A stretch of 64,000 nucleotides of DNA, taken from positions 62,001-126,000 of the forward strand of contig NZ_JAAKDW010000007.1 of assembly GCF_011038845.1 (NCBI RefSeq), written 5' to 3'. Below are positions 1 through 7,625 of the stretch, piece by piece (position 1 is the first letter of the stretch; each line of letters starts with the position of its first letter). This stretch comes from Enterococcus sp. ZJ1622 (lineage in GTDB: Bacteria; Bacillota; Bacilli; Lactobacillales; Enterococcaceae). The notes under the pieces are model-generated. The model was not told where the DNA came from. It saw only the letters and a list, made by a program, of their open reading frames with translations, and searched no databases. The translations under genes and the position numbers were made by a program.

Positions 1-131
1 CCAACCAGACAGCACTGAAAGGACTCACTGAAAAGGAAGCCGAACAGCTGGAGATACTGCTGAAGCGAGTGAGAGAAAATGTCAGTGAGGACTGGAACTT
101 TGTAAAAAAGGGCAGCAAAAGAAATTACTGA
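1..131 (+). CDS. C-terminal end of a probable MarR-family regulator (partial)
   Basis: Only the last 42 codons are inside the window, read in the frame starting at base 3 and ending at TGA 129-131. The fragment contains LTEKEAEQLEILLKRV followed by a short tail with DWNFVKKG. This is what the dimerisation helix at the end of MarR-type repressors looks like: a polar LTxxE turn, then an amphipathic helix. The DNA-binding part lies upstream of the window. The acetyltransferase gene starts 13 bases downstream, so the two are probably co-transcribed. Family assignment rests on the tail alone and is tentative. Confidence 0.55.
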   Translation, partial: NQTALKGLTEKEAEQLEILLKRVRENVSEDWNFVKKGSKRNY

Positions 132-144
132 AAGGAACGTATCT

Positions 145-666
145 GTGATAGAAATCAAAAGCAGAAAGATGACACTTGAAGATGTGGACTTACTGCAACG
201 GATCAGTATAGAGACATTTACTGATACGTTCGGCAAGGACAATACGCCGGAACAGCTGGAAGATTACCTTTCCCAAGCCTATAGCCGAACACAATTGACG
301 CAGGAACTGCAGGAGATCCATACAGAATTTATTTTGGTAACAGTGGCTGGTGAACCAGCCGGCTATTTGAAATTGAACACAGAAGAAGCGCAATCGGAAG
401 AGATGGGTCATTCCTTTCTAGAAATCGAGCGAATCTATGTCCGAAAGTCATTCAAACATCAAAGAATCGGTACATGGCTACTGGAATTAGCGTTCAAAAA
501 AGCAAGAGCAAAGAAAAAGTCCGCTGTATGGCTAGGTGTATGGGAGCATAATCAGCCTGCGCAGGCTTTTTATAAGAAACACGGGTTCATCTTCCATAGT
601 CAGCATATTTTTTATGTGGGAGACGATCCACAAACCGATTATATACTTGTCAAAAAAATCAACTAA
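145..666 (+). CDS. GNAT-family N-acetyltransferase
   Basis: A 173-residue protein of the GCN5-related acetyltransferase fold, which transfers acetyl from acetyl-CoA to an amine; the substrate cannot be read from sequence. The acetyl-CoA loop is visible as RKSFKHQRIGTWLLELA (about residues 98-115), preceded by the beta-strand segment ERIYV and followed by AVWLGVWEHNQPAQAFYKKHGF, the usual C-terminal alpha4-beta6 signature. The start is GTG at 145, with AAAGGA at 131-136 as ribosome site; an internal ATG at 169 is a weaker alternative. It follows the MarR-like tail closely and is followed by the B3/4 protein after 18 bases. Confidence 0.9.
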   Translation: MIEIKSRKMTLEDVDLLQRISIETFTDTFGKDNTPEQLEDYLSQAYSRTQLTQELQEIHTEFILVTVAGEPAGYLKLNTEEAQSEEMGHSFLEIERIYVRKSFKHQRIGTWLLELAFKKARAKKKSAVWLGVWEHNQPAQAFYKKHGFIFHSQHIFYVGDDPQTDYILVKKIN

Positions 667-684
667 TTATTGAGGTGCATAGCT

Positions 685-1395
685 ATGAAAAAAGTAATTG
701 TCGATCCGAATTTTTGGGAACTGTTCCCTGAAGCAACGATTGAACTATTGGCCGTAGAAGGAATCGATAACCATGTCGATAGTGAAAAAGAAGAATCCTA
801 TCATCAACTGCTCAATCAAGCAGCAAAAGAAGCAAGAAGTTATCTGACCGAAGAACCTTTCAGCCAGAACGAAGTGATTGCCCAATGGCGCCAGGCGTTT
901 ACGTTGTTCAAAACAAAAAAAGGCGCACGTTCGTCGATCGAAGCATTGCTGAAAAGGGCCAACCAGGAACGTGAATTTTTCCCGATCAATCCGCTTGTCG
1001 ATATCTATAACAGTATTTCACTGCGCTTTGGAGTACCATGTGGTGGTGAAGATATCGAAAAGATCGAAGGAGACCTTCACTTGGGCAAAGCAAAAGGCGG
1101 GGAGACATTTTTACCGCTTGGTGCAGAATCCGATGCGCCTGCTTTACCAGAAGAAATCATTTATTATGATGAAAAAGGAGCCATCTGCCGTTGCCTCAAT
1201 TGGAGAGAAGCACAACGGACGATGCTGACCGAAGAAACTGGGAAAGCCGTACTAGTCATCGAATCGATCAATAAAGAACAAGCCGAACGTGGCGCTCAAG
1301 CAATCCATGCATTGAAAGAACTGATCGATCAGACATTCGGTGTGACTAGTGTCAGACATACATTGACCAAAGATGAGACAGAAACAGAATTATAA
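685..1395 (+). CDS. B3/4 (tRNA-binding-like) domain protein
   Basis: A 236-residue protein resembling stand-alone B3/B4 domains, the editing-domain fold of the phenylalanyl-tRNA synthetase beta chain. Typical elements are the N-terminal FWELFPEATIELLAVEGI strand, ARSSIEALLKRA, the NPLVDIYNSISLRFGVPCGGED stretch and the late WREAQRTMLTEET block. Such proteins occur in many Firmicutes and may act in trans on mischarged tRNA, but function here is unproven. I choose ATG 685 because TGAGGTG at 671-677 is a good ribosome site; an in-frame TTG at 670 overlaps that site. A rho-independent terminator follows at 1411. Confidence 0.8.
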   Translation: MKKVIVDPNFWELFPEATIELLAVEGIDNHVDSEKEESYHQLLNQAAKEARSYLTEEPFSQNEVIAQWRQAFTLFKTKKGARSSIEALLKRANQEREFFPINPLVDIYNSISLRFGVPCGGEDIEKIEGDLHLGKAKGGETFLPLGAESDAPALPEEIIYYDEKGAICRCLNWREAQRTMLTEETGKAVLVIESINKEQAERGAQAIHALKELIDQTFGVTSVRHTLTKDETETEL

Positions 1396-1410
1396 AAAAC
1401 GATCGAAAAA

Positions 1411-1443
1411 GGAATGACAGTCTTCTCTGCCGTTCCTTTTTTT
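1411..1443 (+). terminator. Rho-independent terminator after the B3/4 gene
   Basis: GGAATGACAG pairs with CTGCCGTTCC (one mismatch and a wobble) around a six-base loop and is followed by a run of T. Confidence 0.8.
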
Positions 1444-1529
1444 TGAAAAAATCTGAGTGATTATGTCAAGTACAGGAATTGTGTTTATTTTACTTGAATA
1501 GTATCAAATACAAGTTGTTCACGCTTTCG

Positions 1530-1538
1530 TGGTATAAT
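1530..1538 (+). promoter_or_regulatory. Extended -10 promoter of the VOC gene
   Basis: TGGTATAAT is a perfect extended -10 (TGnTATAAT). No good -35 lies 17 bases upstream, which is common for extended -10 promoters. The VOC start codon lies 53 bases downstream. Confidence 0.6.
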
Positions 1539-1590
1539 CAGATCAGTGAATATAACTGAAAGAAATTGAAACAGAAAGAAGGGACAGCTG

Positions 1591-1956
1591 ATGATCCAAA
1601 AAACACGAGTGATGCTTTATGTCGATGATGTGGAATTGATCTGCCAGTTTTTTGTTGAGAAGATCGGTGCGACACTCACAGAAACGATCGAGTTGCCGGA
1701 AGAATTCCAAAGTGTCGTCGTAACGATTTCCAAAGAGCTCGAATTAGGGATATTCCCAAAAGTATTCATCCAAAAATTCTCTCCGGAAGTATTAGGGCCA
1801 CCGCCTTCACTTGTCTTTTTTACGGATCAGTTCGAGGAAATCTATGAGAATATGGAGGAGCCGGGAGAAATCATGGAAAACAATGGCGTACTGACCTTCA
1901 ATTTTTCTGACCCGGAAGGAAATTATTTTGTTATCGGGAAATCTGAAAGCAGCTGA
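1591..1956 (+). CDS. VOC-superfamily (glyoxalase-like) protein
   Basis: A 121-residue protein with the paired beta-alpha-beta-beta-beta modules of the vicinal oxygen chelate fold: an opening strand TRVMLYVDDVE, a central SLVFFTDQFEE module and the closing FNFSDPEGNYFVI strand that carries the typical DPxGN turn. VOC proteins include glyoxalases, dioxygenases and antibiotic-binding resistance proteins; several metal ligands expected of an enzyme are not obvious here, so a binding or resistance role is as likely as catalysis. The ATG is preceded by AGAAGGGA. Single gene with its own promoter. Confidence 0.8.
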   Translation: MIQKTRVMLYVDDVELICQFFVEKIGATLTETIELPEEFQSVVVTISKELELGIFPKVFIQKFSPEVLGPPPSLVFFTDQFEEIYENMEEPGEIMENNGVLTFNFSDPEGNYFVIGKSESS

Positions 1957-1985
1957 ACGGGCGCAAGCCAAAGGAGGATAAGACA

Positions 1986-2201
1986 ATGAATCTGATGGGA
2001 AAGCTGGAAGTCTATCTGAAGCACAGGCGTTCAAAAAGAAGCGAGAAGCTGAGAATAAGAAATCTAAAGTCAGGGAAAAAGAACCAAAAAGGCTGGGGAA
2101 ACATGGTGGACACAGGATTTGGCGGACTGAACAAAATGAATCATGTGGATACGAAGGGATTTATCAAAGAAGAGCAAAAGCGTGTGAGTAAGGATAATTG
2201 A
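1986..2201 (+). CDS. Small basic hypothetical protein, possibly frame-disturbed
   Basis: A 71-residue open frame with an excellent ribosome site (AAAGGAGGA at 1970-1978) and a terminator immediately after, so it is expressed as the second gene behind the VOC protein. I do not recognise the product. The first half is rich in Lys/Arg and uses many codons that are rare nearby (AGG, ATA, CTA, AGA). In the +2 frame the same bases, from 1988, read as a more typical hydrophilic Glu/Lys/Ala protein with common codons but no start codon. The second half (MVDTGFGGLNKMNHVDTKGF) looks natural in the annotated frame. Either an unusual small protein or a gene carrying compensating frameshifts. Confidence 0.45.
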   Translation: MNLMGKLEVYLKHRRSKRSEKLRIRNLKSGKKNQKGWGNMVDTGFGGLNKMNHVDTKGFIKEEQKRVSKDN

Positions 2202-2231
2202 AACGACATGAAGTTGATTTTTAGTGAAAAA

Positions 2232-2265
2232 GGCAAATCGAATCAGGAGGATTTGTCTTTTTTGT
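2232..2265 (+). terminator. Terminator after the small hypothetical gene
   Basis: GGCAAATC and GATTTGTC form an 8-pair stem followed by TTTTTTG. Confidence 0.7.
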
Positions 2266-2335
2266 TTTACTTTTGATAACTCATCAGAAAAATGAATGTT
2301 CACCAGAAAGTTCTTGAAGTGTAATCAGAAGAGTT

Positions 2336-2349
2336 AATGTTCGGGTTTT
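2336..2349 (+). promoter_or_regulatory. PurBox-like operator 1
   Basis: AATGTTCGGGTTTT; its reverse complement matches the PurR box AWWWCCGAACWWT at 12 of 13 positions. It lies just upstream of the -35 of the permease promoter. An identical 14-mer recurs at 2450. Confidence 0.6.
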
Positions 2350-2370
2350 GCTGAAAATTCGAATTTTTTG

Positions 2371-2399
2371 TTTACTTATGTTATGTTTTAGTATATGAT
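2371..2399 (+). promoter_or_regulatory. Promoter of the purine permease gene
   Basis: TTTACT (2371-2376) and TATGAT (2394-2399) with a 17-base spacer. It is flanked by the two PurBox-like 14-mers. A second TATAAT at 2447-2452 overlaps operator 2 but lacks a -35. Confidence 0.55.
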
Positions 2400-2449
2400 A
2401 GAACACGTTGTTTTATTGATAAATCGAAATTTTAACGAACTTTTTTTAT

Positions 2450-2463
2450 AATGTTCGGGTTTT
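2450..2463 (+). promoter_or_regulatory. PurBox-like operator 2
   Basis: Exact second copy of AATGTTCGGGTTTT, in the same orientation, between the promoter and the ribosome site of the permease. A CGAA at 2436-2439 and this TTCG form the inverted arrangement known for PurR boxes. Confidence 0.6.
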
Positions 2464-2476
2464 AGGGGGATGGAAG

Positions 2477-3787
2477 ATGAAGGAAAAGATACTTTCCTAC
2501 TTCGAGATAGAAAAATTAAACACAACGGTGAAACGAGAAATATTAGCAGGATTTACCACATTCATTTCAATGGCGTATATCTTGTTCGTCAATCCGACAG
2601 TTCTAGGGGCTTCTGGCATGGATGAAGGAGCTGTTTTTACCGCTACAGCTCTTGCTAGTGCGATCGGCTGTATCTTGATGGGGGTTTTAGCTCGCTATCC
2701 GATCGGAACAGCGCCTGCGTTAGGGATCAATGCGTTCTTTGCTTATTCTGTCTGTTTAGGAATGGGTGTGCCTTGGGAAACAGCTTTAGCAGGGGTGTTC
2801 GTTGCTTCACTGATCTTTATTCTGATCACGATTTTCAAATTACGTGAAATGATCATCGATGCGATTCCATCAGATCTGAAATATGCGATTTCCGGCGGGA
2901 TCGGGTTGTTTATTGCCTTTCTTGGATTGAGCGAAGGCGGGATCATCGTTTCGAATGAATCGACATTAGTTGGTTTGGGTTCATTGAACGTGGGAACGAC
3001 TTGGCTGACGATTTTTGGTTTGGCGATCACAGCGATCTTACTGGTTCGCCGTATTCCCGGAGGTATTTTTATCGGGATGGCAGCAACGACGATTCTTGGG
3101 CTGATCACTGGACTGATCCCGATGCCTTCTCAAATCGTTGCGGCAGCACCTAGCTTGAAACCGACTTTCCTAGTTGCGCTGAAACATGTAGGGGATATCA
3201 ATTCCTTACAGATGTGGGTAGTTGTTTTGACGTTCCTACTAGTAACGTTCTTTGATACAGCTGGTACTTTAGTTGGTCTTGCAAACCAGGCAGGATTCAT
3301 GAGAGATAACAAGATGCCGCGGGTCGGTAAAGCCTTAGCGTCTGATTCGACAGCGATGCTGGCTGGATCATTGCTTGGTACTTCTCCAGTCGGTGCATTT
3401 GTCGAATCTTCTGCTGGTATCGCAGTTGGCGGACGTTCAGGGATCACAGCAGTCACAACAGGGATTTTCTTCTTGCTTGGCCTGTTCTTTTCCCCATTAT
3501 TGTCGGTCGTTACTTCACAAGTGACAGCACCTGCTTTGATCATGGTCGGGGTTTTGATGGCACAATCCTTGCGTCAAATCGAATGGGGAAAACTGGAAAT
3601 CGCGATCCCTTCATTCTTGATCCTGATCGGTATGCCATTGACTTACAGTATCTCTGACGGTATCGCTTTAGGATTCATTTTCTATCCGATCACGATGTTA
3701 GCAGCCAAACGAGGCAAAGAAGTCTCACCAATCATGTATGGGTTGTTCTTCGTATTTATCGGATTCATGTGGATACTGAACGTATAG
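2477..3787 (+). CDS. NCS2-family purine (hypoxanthine/guanine/adenine) permease
   Basis: A 436-residue polytopic membrane protein of the AzgA/PbuG/PbuO branch of the nucleobase-cation symporter 2 family, importing purine bases with protons. Family landmarks are the N-terminal REILAGFTTFISMAYILFVNP, the APALGINAFFAYSV half-helix, and FFDTAGTLVGLANQAG, with GAFVESSAGIAVGGRSG later; these line the substrate site in characterised relatives. Length is normal. The ATG is preceded by a run of five G. Two PurR-type boxes around the promoter argue for purine control, and no purine riboswitch was seen. A strong terminator follows. Exact base preference (hypoxanthine/guanine or adenine) cannot be decided here. 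Confidence 0.93.
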   Translation: MKEKILSYFEIEKLNTTVKREILAGFTTFISMAYILFVNPTVLGASGMDEGAVFTATALASAIGCILMGVLARYPIGTAPALGINAFFAYSVCLGMGVPWETALAGVFVASLIFILITIFKLREMIIDAIPSDLKYAISGGIGLFIAFLGLSEGGIIVSNESTLVGLGSLNVGTTWLTIFGLAITAILLVRRIPGGIFIGMAATTILGLITGLIPMPSQIVAAAPSLKPTFLVALKHVGDINSLQMWVVVLTFLLVTFFDTAGTLVGLANQAGFMRDNKMPRVGKALASDSTAMLAGSLLGTSPVGAFVESSAGIAVGGRSGITAVTTGIFFLLGLFFSPLLSVVTSQVTAPALIMVGVLMAQSLRQIEWGKLEIAIPSFLILIGMPLTYSISDGIALGFIFYPITMLAAKRGKEVSPIMYGLFFVFIGFMWILNV

Positions 3788-3800
3788 TGAAATAATGAAG

Positions 3801-3845
3801 AAGTACTAGATGAAGCGAAGACAGCTTGATCTAGTACTTTTTTTG
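3801..3845 (+). terminator. Terminator after the purine permease
   Basis: AAGTACTAGAT and ATCTAGTACTT are perfect reverse complements, followed by a T run. Confidence 0.9.
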
Positions 3846-3857
3846 ACCATTCGATTT

Positions 3858-3871
3858 TGTTAACGGTAACA
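3858..3871 (+). promoter_or_regulatory. cre-like site upstream of the glucosidase
   Basis: TGTTAACGGTAACA matches the catabolite-responsive element TGWAANCGNTNWCA at 13 of 14 positions and is nearly palindromic. Confidence 0.5.
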
Positions 3872-3966
3872 GAAATGAACTGTTTTTCCAAAAAAACGCA
3901 TCAAAACAGGAAATAGAGCATTTCAGTCAGTTACCAAGCATCAAATCCCCTGTTTACTCTTAAGGT

Positions 3967-3980
3967 TGAAAGCGTTACAA
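3967..3980 (+). promoter_or_regulatory. cre site upstream of the glucosidase
   Basis: TGAAAGCGTTACAA fits the cre consensus TGWAARCGYTWNCW at 13 of 14 positions. With the site at 3858 it suggests CcpA repression of the alpha-glucosidase. Confidence 0.6.
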
Positions 3981-4047
3981 TTTCTGGGAATAGTTATGGA
4001 TGACAGCAGTTTTTCATCATAAAACAAGTACAGACAGGAGGAAGAAA

Positions 4048-5679
4048 ATGGCACATAAGACACATAATTGGTGGCATCATTCAGTGGTCTATCAAGTCTA
4101 TCCGAGAAGTTTCCAAGATACGAACAACGATGGGGTCGGCGACTTGCAGGGGGTTATTTCGAGATTGGATTATCTTGAGTATTTAGGGATCGATGCCATC
4201 TGGCTTTCGCCGGTTTACCGATCGCCAAACGATGACAACGGATATGATATCAGTGACTATCAGGCGATCATGGCAGAATTCGGTACGATGGCAGACATGG
4301 AAGAGCTGATCTCAGAAGCAAAAAAAAGAGATATCCGTATCATCATGGATCTGGTGGTGAATCATACTTCCGATGAACACCCGTGGTTTGTTGAGGCACG
4401 CAAAAGCAAAGAGAATCCTTACCGCGAGTATTATATTTGGTGTGATCCTGTCAATGGCGAAGAACCAAATGCATTACGCTCGATATTCAGCGGTTCTGCT
4501 TGGCAATTCGATGCGCAGACAGGCCAATACTTTTTGCATTTATACAGTAAAAGGCAGCCAGATTTGAACTGGGAAAATGAACAAGTCCGCCATGCGATCT
4601 ATCAGATGATGAATTTCTGGATCGGAAAAGGTATCGGCGGGTTCAGGATGGATGTCATCGATATGATCGGAAAAGTCCCAGACAGAGAAATAACTGGAAA
4701 TGGTCCCAAACTGCATGAGTATCTGCAGGAAATGAACCGTGAAACGTTTGGTGGGAAAGATCTGATGACTGTGGGGGAAACATGGGGAGCGACTACTGAG
4801 AGTGCAAAACTTTATTCCGATCCTAAAAGAAAGGAACTATCGATGGTTTTCCAATTTGAACATGTGGGATTGGATCAGCAAGACGGCAAAGACAAGTGGG
4901 ATCTGAAACCGTTGAGTATACCCGAATTGAAAACTGTACTTTCTAAATGGCAGACTTCTTTAGGTGATGAGGGTTGGAATAGTTTGTTTTGGAATAACCA
5001 TGATCTGCCACGAATCGTCTCACGTTGGGGAAATGACAAAGAATATCGGATAGAAAGTGCCAAGATGTTTGCTATCTTGCTTCATTTGATGAAAGGGACA
5101 CCATATATTTACCAAGGGGAAGAATTGGGCATGACGAATTATCCCATCAGCGATATCACAGAAGCAAACGATATCGAAACGATCAATATGTATCATGAGC
5201 GGATAGCATCAGGTTACTCAAAAGAAGAAGTACTGCGATCCATCAACGCCAAAGGAAGAGATAATGCCAGAACGCCTATGCAATGGGACGAGACGCGATA
5301 TGCCGGATTCTCTAACGTTGAACCTTGGCTTTCTGTGAATCCGAATCACAAGGAAATCAATGCAAAACAAGCATTGTCAGATAAACGATCGATTTTTTAT
5401 ACGTACAAACAATTGATCTCTTTGCGTAAAAACAATGACATCGTCGTCTGGGGAGAGTATCAGCTGCTGGAAGATACGCCAGATGAAGTGTTTGCTTATT
5501 CTCGCACGTATCAAGAACAGGAGTGGCTCATTATCTGCAATCTGTCTGAAACAAAGCAGCAGATCACTGTTCCACGTGAAGCTTTATCCGTCATTCTCTC
5601 AAATTACGAATTGCCAGAGAGACCGAGTGGACATGTGGAGTTGCGGCCTTACGAGGCATTCGCCCTGGAGATGAAATAA
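4048..5679 (+). CDS. Oligo-1,6-glucosidase / glucan 1,6-alpha-glucosidase (GH13_31)
   Basis: A 543-residue cytoplasmic GH13 enzyme that hydrolyses terminal alpha-1,6 bonds in isomaltose-type oligosaccharides. All conserved blocks are present: DLVVNHTSDEHPWF (region I), GFRMDVIDM (nucleophile Asp), MTVGETWG (acid/base Glu) and NNHDLPRIVSRW. The residue after the nucleophile is Val, the marker of alpha-1,6 rather than alpha-1,4 specificity in this subfamily; QPDLNWENEQVR is typical of DexB/MalL enzymes. ATG 4048 is chosen because AGGAGG lies just ahead; an upstream in-frame ATG at 4000 has no ribosome site. Two cre-like sites precede it. It stands alone, far from the maltose island at 47-55 kb. 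Confidence 0.93.
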   Translation: MAHKTHNWWHHSVVYQVYPRSFQDTNNDGVGDLQGVISRLDYLEYLGIDAIWLSPVYRSPNDDNGYDISDYQAIMAEFGTMADMEELISEAKKRDIRIIMDLVVNHTSDEHPWFVEARKSKENPYREYYIWCDPVNGEEPNALRSIFSGSAWQFDAQTGQYFLHLYSKRQPDLNWENEQVRHAIYQMMNFWIGKGIGGFRMDVIDMIGKVPDREITGNGPKLHEYLQEMNRETFGGKDLMTVGETWGATTESAKLYSDPKRKELSMVFQFEHVGLDQQDGKDKWDLKPLSIPELKTVLSKWQTSLGDEGWNSLFWNNHDLPRIVSRWGNDKEYRIESAKMFAILLHLMKGTPYIYQGEELGMTNYPISDITEANDIETINMYHERIASGYSKEEVLRSINAKGRDNARTPMQWDETRYAGFSNVEPWLSVNPNHKEINAKQALSDKRSIFYTYKQLISLRKNNDIVVWGEYQLLEDTPDEVFAYSRTYQEQEWLIICNLSETKQQITVPREALSVILSNYELPERPSGHVELRPYEAFALEMK

Positions 5680-5746
5680 ATAATAGCTGTTTGACAGAAA
5701 CAGTGAGTCAGTCGAACAGAAACACGTGAAAAATCAGCAACGAAAG

Positions 5747-5776
5747 AAGTGCAGCAGGTTTTGCTGTACTTTTTTG
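5747..5776 (+). terminator. Terminator after the glucosidase
   Basis: AAGTGCAGCA pairs with TGCTGTACTT (one G-U) and runs into TTTTTT. Confidence 0.8.
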
Positions 5777-5799
5777 TTTTAAAGTGGAACGATGACCCT

Positions 5800-5920
5800 G
5801 ATAAATAGTGTTCAAAAGCTTGCATCTGCGGTAATAAGCCCAACCAAACGAAAAATATGGAGAACTATTTTCCATTTTTCTTCTCTAATGCTCAGGTCAA
5901 AGCACTACTTTCACAACCTC
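5800..5920 (-). repeat. Structured repeat, degenerate full-length copy
   Basis: Read on the minus strand it begins GAGGTTGTGAAAG and ends with GCAAGCTTTTGAACAC. The second part closely matches the copy at 31018. It fills the gap between glucosidase terminator and the MarR promoter. Confidence 0.65.
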
Positions 5921-5927
5921 TTGTTTT

Positions 5928-5956
5928 TTGACAAATCATAAAAATCATACTATGAT
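5928..5956 (+). promoter_or_regulatory. Promoter of the MarR gene
   Basis: TTGACA (5928-5933), 17-base spacer, TATGAT (5951-5956): near-consensus vegetative promoter. Confidence 0.8.
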
Positions 5957-5980
5957 ATGTACGCTGATGGAGGGGATAAA

Positions 5981-6415
5981 ATGGAAAAGCCGATCGAAAA
6001 AGCCTTAGATGAATGTCTTTTCTTTAGTGTGAAAAAGCTGGATCGCATGCTGAACAAATTAGCGGATGAAGCGTTCAGAAAAACTGGGCTTGCACCGACT
6101 TATGGATTCATCTTATTGATCTTAAAAGAAAAAGACGGCATCCCACAAAAGGACATTGCCCAAATGCTTTATTCAGCACCGTCAACGATCGCCCGTTTTG
6201 TAGAAAAGCTCGAAAACAAAGGATACGTCAAAACAGTCAATGAAGGACGATTATCTCTGGTCTATCTTACTGAACAAGGGCATTCATTCTCAAAAGAAGT
6301 TGACGGAAGCTGGGAAGAACTGCATCAGGCATACAATGCTGCTTTAGGAAGTGCAGCAAGTGAACAGTTAGCAAAATCAATGAACGAAGCAACCGATAAA
6401 CTGAAAAAGAAATAA
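5981..6415 (+). CDS. MarR-family transcriptional regulator
   Basis: A 144-residue winged-helix regulator. The core DNA-binding domain spans about residues 40-100, with KDGIPQKDIAQMLYSAPSTIARFVEKLENKGYV as helix-turn-helix and the wing at about RLSLVYLTEQG. ATG 5981 is preceded by GGAGGGG; an in-frame ATG at 5957 overlaps the -10 box and is unlikely. It is followed after 87 bases by an old-yellow-enzyme gene, and a 22-base palindrome lies between them. It is therefore likely the repressor of the OYE/DJ-1 unit, responding to an electrophile or oxidant, by analogy with MarR/OYE pairs elsewhere. Confidence 0.88.
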   Translation: MEKPIEKALDECLFFSVKKLDRMLNKLADEAFRKTGLAPTYGFILLILKEKDGIPQKDIAQMLYSAPSTIARFVEKLENKGYVKTVNEGRLSLVYLTEQGHSFSKEVDGSWEELHQAYNAALGSAASEQLAKSMNEATDKLKKK

Positions 6416-6434
6416 AAAAATTTTTTAAGCAATA

Positions 6435-6456
6435 TAGTTGCATGTACACCTAACTA
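6435..6456 (+). promoter_or_regulatory. Palindromic MarR operator candidate
   Basis: TAGTT-GCA-TGTACA-CCT-AACTA: outer arms and the centre are self-complementary over 22 bases. It overlaps a candidate -35 (TTGCAT 6438-6443) paired with TTTAAT at 6462-6467 (18-base spacer) of the OYE gene. Confidence 0.6.
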
Positions 6457-6502
6457 AATGATTTAATAAAAAACGAAGTAAGAGTGATATGGAGGAATGA
6501 CA

Positions 6503-7609
6503 ATGACACAGTTCAACGAACAGATAACTTTATCGTCTGGCACAACATTAAAAAATCGGTTGATGCTCTCACCTATGACGACACAATTGAGCTTTTACAA
6601 CGGTGTGATCACAGAGGATGAAATCACCTATTATGCGCAACGAGCAAAAGGATTAGGCGCAGTCATCACTGGCGCAGCGAATGTCCAAGATATCGGTAAA
6701 GGCTGGCCGGGAGAACTCAGCATCGCACATGATGAAATGATCCCTCGTTTAAGTGAATTGGCTAAAGCGATCCAAGGAGAAGGTGCAAAGGCGATCGTAC
6801 AAATTTTCCACGGTGGCCGTATGACGAGTCGGGCAACTTTGTCAGGAGAACAGCCTGTTTCTGCAAGTGCAGTCGCTGCGGAGCGTCCAGATGCTGAAAC
6901 ACCTCGAGAATTAAGTGAAGAGGAGATCTTGGAAACAATCCAAGCATTTGGCGATGCAACACGCAGAGCGATCGAAGCCGGATTTGACGGAGTCGAGCTG
7001 CATGGAGCGAATACGTATCTGATCCAGCAATTCTTTTCCCCACACTCTAATCGACGGGAAGACCGTTGGGGTGGTAGTCTGGAAAATCGCTATCGCTTTA
7101 TCGATGAATTGTTGAAATCTGTCTTTTCAGCGGTCGATACCTATGCGAAGAAACCATTCATCGTTGGCTACCGTTTTTCTCCTGAAGAATTTGAAACTCC
7201 TGGGATCCGTTTTGAAGATACCATCTGGCTTTTAGAACAGCTACGTGAAACAAAACTGGATTATCTGCATGTATCTTTAAATACGTATGACCGCATCGCT
7301 CGCTCTGAACGTTATAGTGATAAAACGATTCTTGAATATGTACATGACACGCTCCAAGGGAAAATTCCTCTGGTAGGTGTTGGCAGCATCAGAAACCGCA
7401 ACGATGTTTCACGTGTACTGGCACATGCAGAATTCGCTGCAGTTGGTCAACAGATGATTGTCGATCCTGAATGGGCAGTCAAACTAGCTGAAAATCGCGA
7501 TGAGGAATTTGTAGTCAAACCGTTTGAAAAAGCGTATCAGGAGCTTTATTTACCTAGTCCGTTATATAATTTCTTAAAAGCACGGTATCAAACAACACCT
7601 AATGTATAG
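6503..7609 (+). CDS. NADH:flavin oxidoreductase, old yellow enzyme family
   Basis: A 368-residue FMN-dependent TIM-barrel oxidoreductase that reduces activated C=C bonds or related electrophiles using NAD(P)H. Visible landmarks are LSPMTTQLSFYNG near the N terminus, QIFHGGRMT, the substrate-anion pair in GFDGVELHGANTYLIQQFFSPHSN, SLENRYRF and the phosphate-binding VGVGSIRN. ATG 6503 is used because GGAGG at 6491-6495 is correctly spaced; the ATG at 6497 is too close. It is the first gene of a two-gene unit with a DJ-1 protein and is probably repressed by the MarR protein just upstream. Physiological substrate unknown; a quinone or enal detoxification role is plausible. Confidence 0.9.
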   Translation: MTQFNEQITLSSGTTLKNRLMLSPMTTQLSFYNGVITEDEITYYAQRAKGLGAVITGAANVQDIGKGWPGELSIAHDEMIPRLSELAKAIQGEGAKAIVQIFHGGRMTSRATLSGEQPVSASAVAAERPDAETPRELSEEEILETIQAFGDATRRAIEAGFDGVELHGANTYLIQQFFSPHSNRREDRWGGSLENRYRFIDELLKSVFSAVDTYAKKPFIVGYRFSPEEFETPGIRFEDTIWLLEQLRETKLDYLHVSLNTYDRIARSERYSDKTILEYVHDTLQGKIPLVGVGSIRNRNDVSRVLAHAEFAAVGQQMIVDPEWAVKLAENRDEEFVVKPFEKAYQELYLPSPLYNFLKARYQTTPNV

Positions 7610-7625
7610 GAAAGAAGATGGAAAA

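Noticed and set aside
2743-3543. Long antisense open frames inside the purine permease gene
   Set aside because: No ribosome sites, low-complexity Pro/Ile/Thr-rich translations; shadows of the permease.
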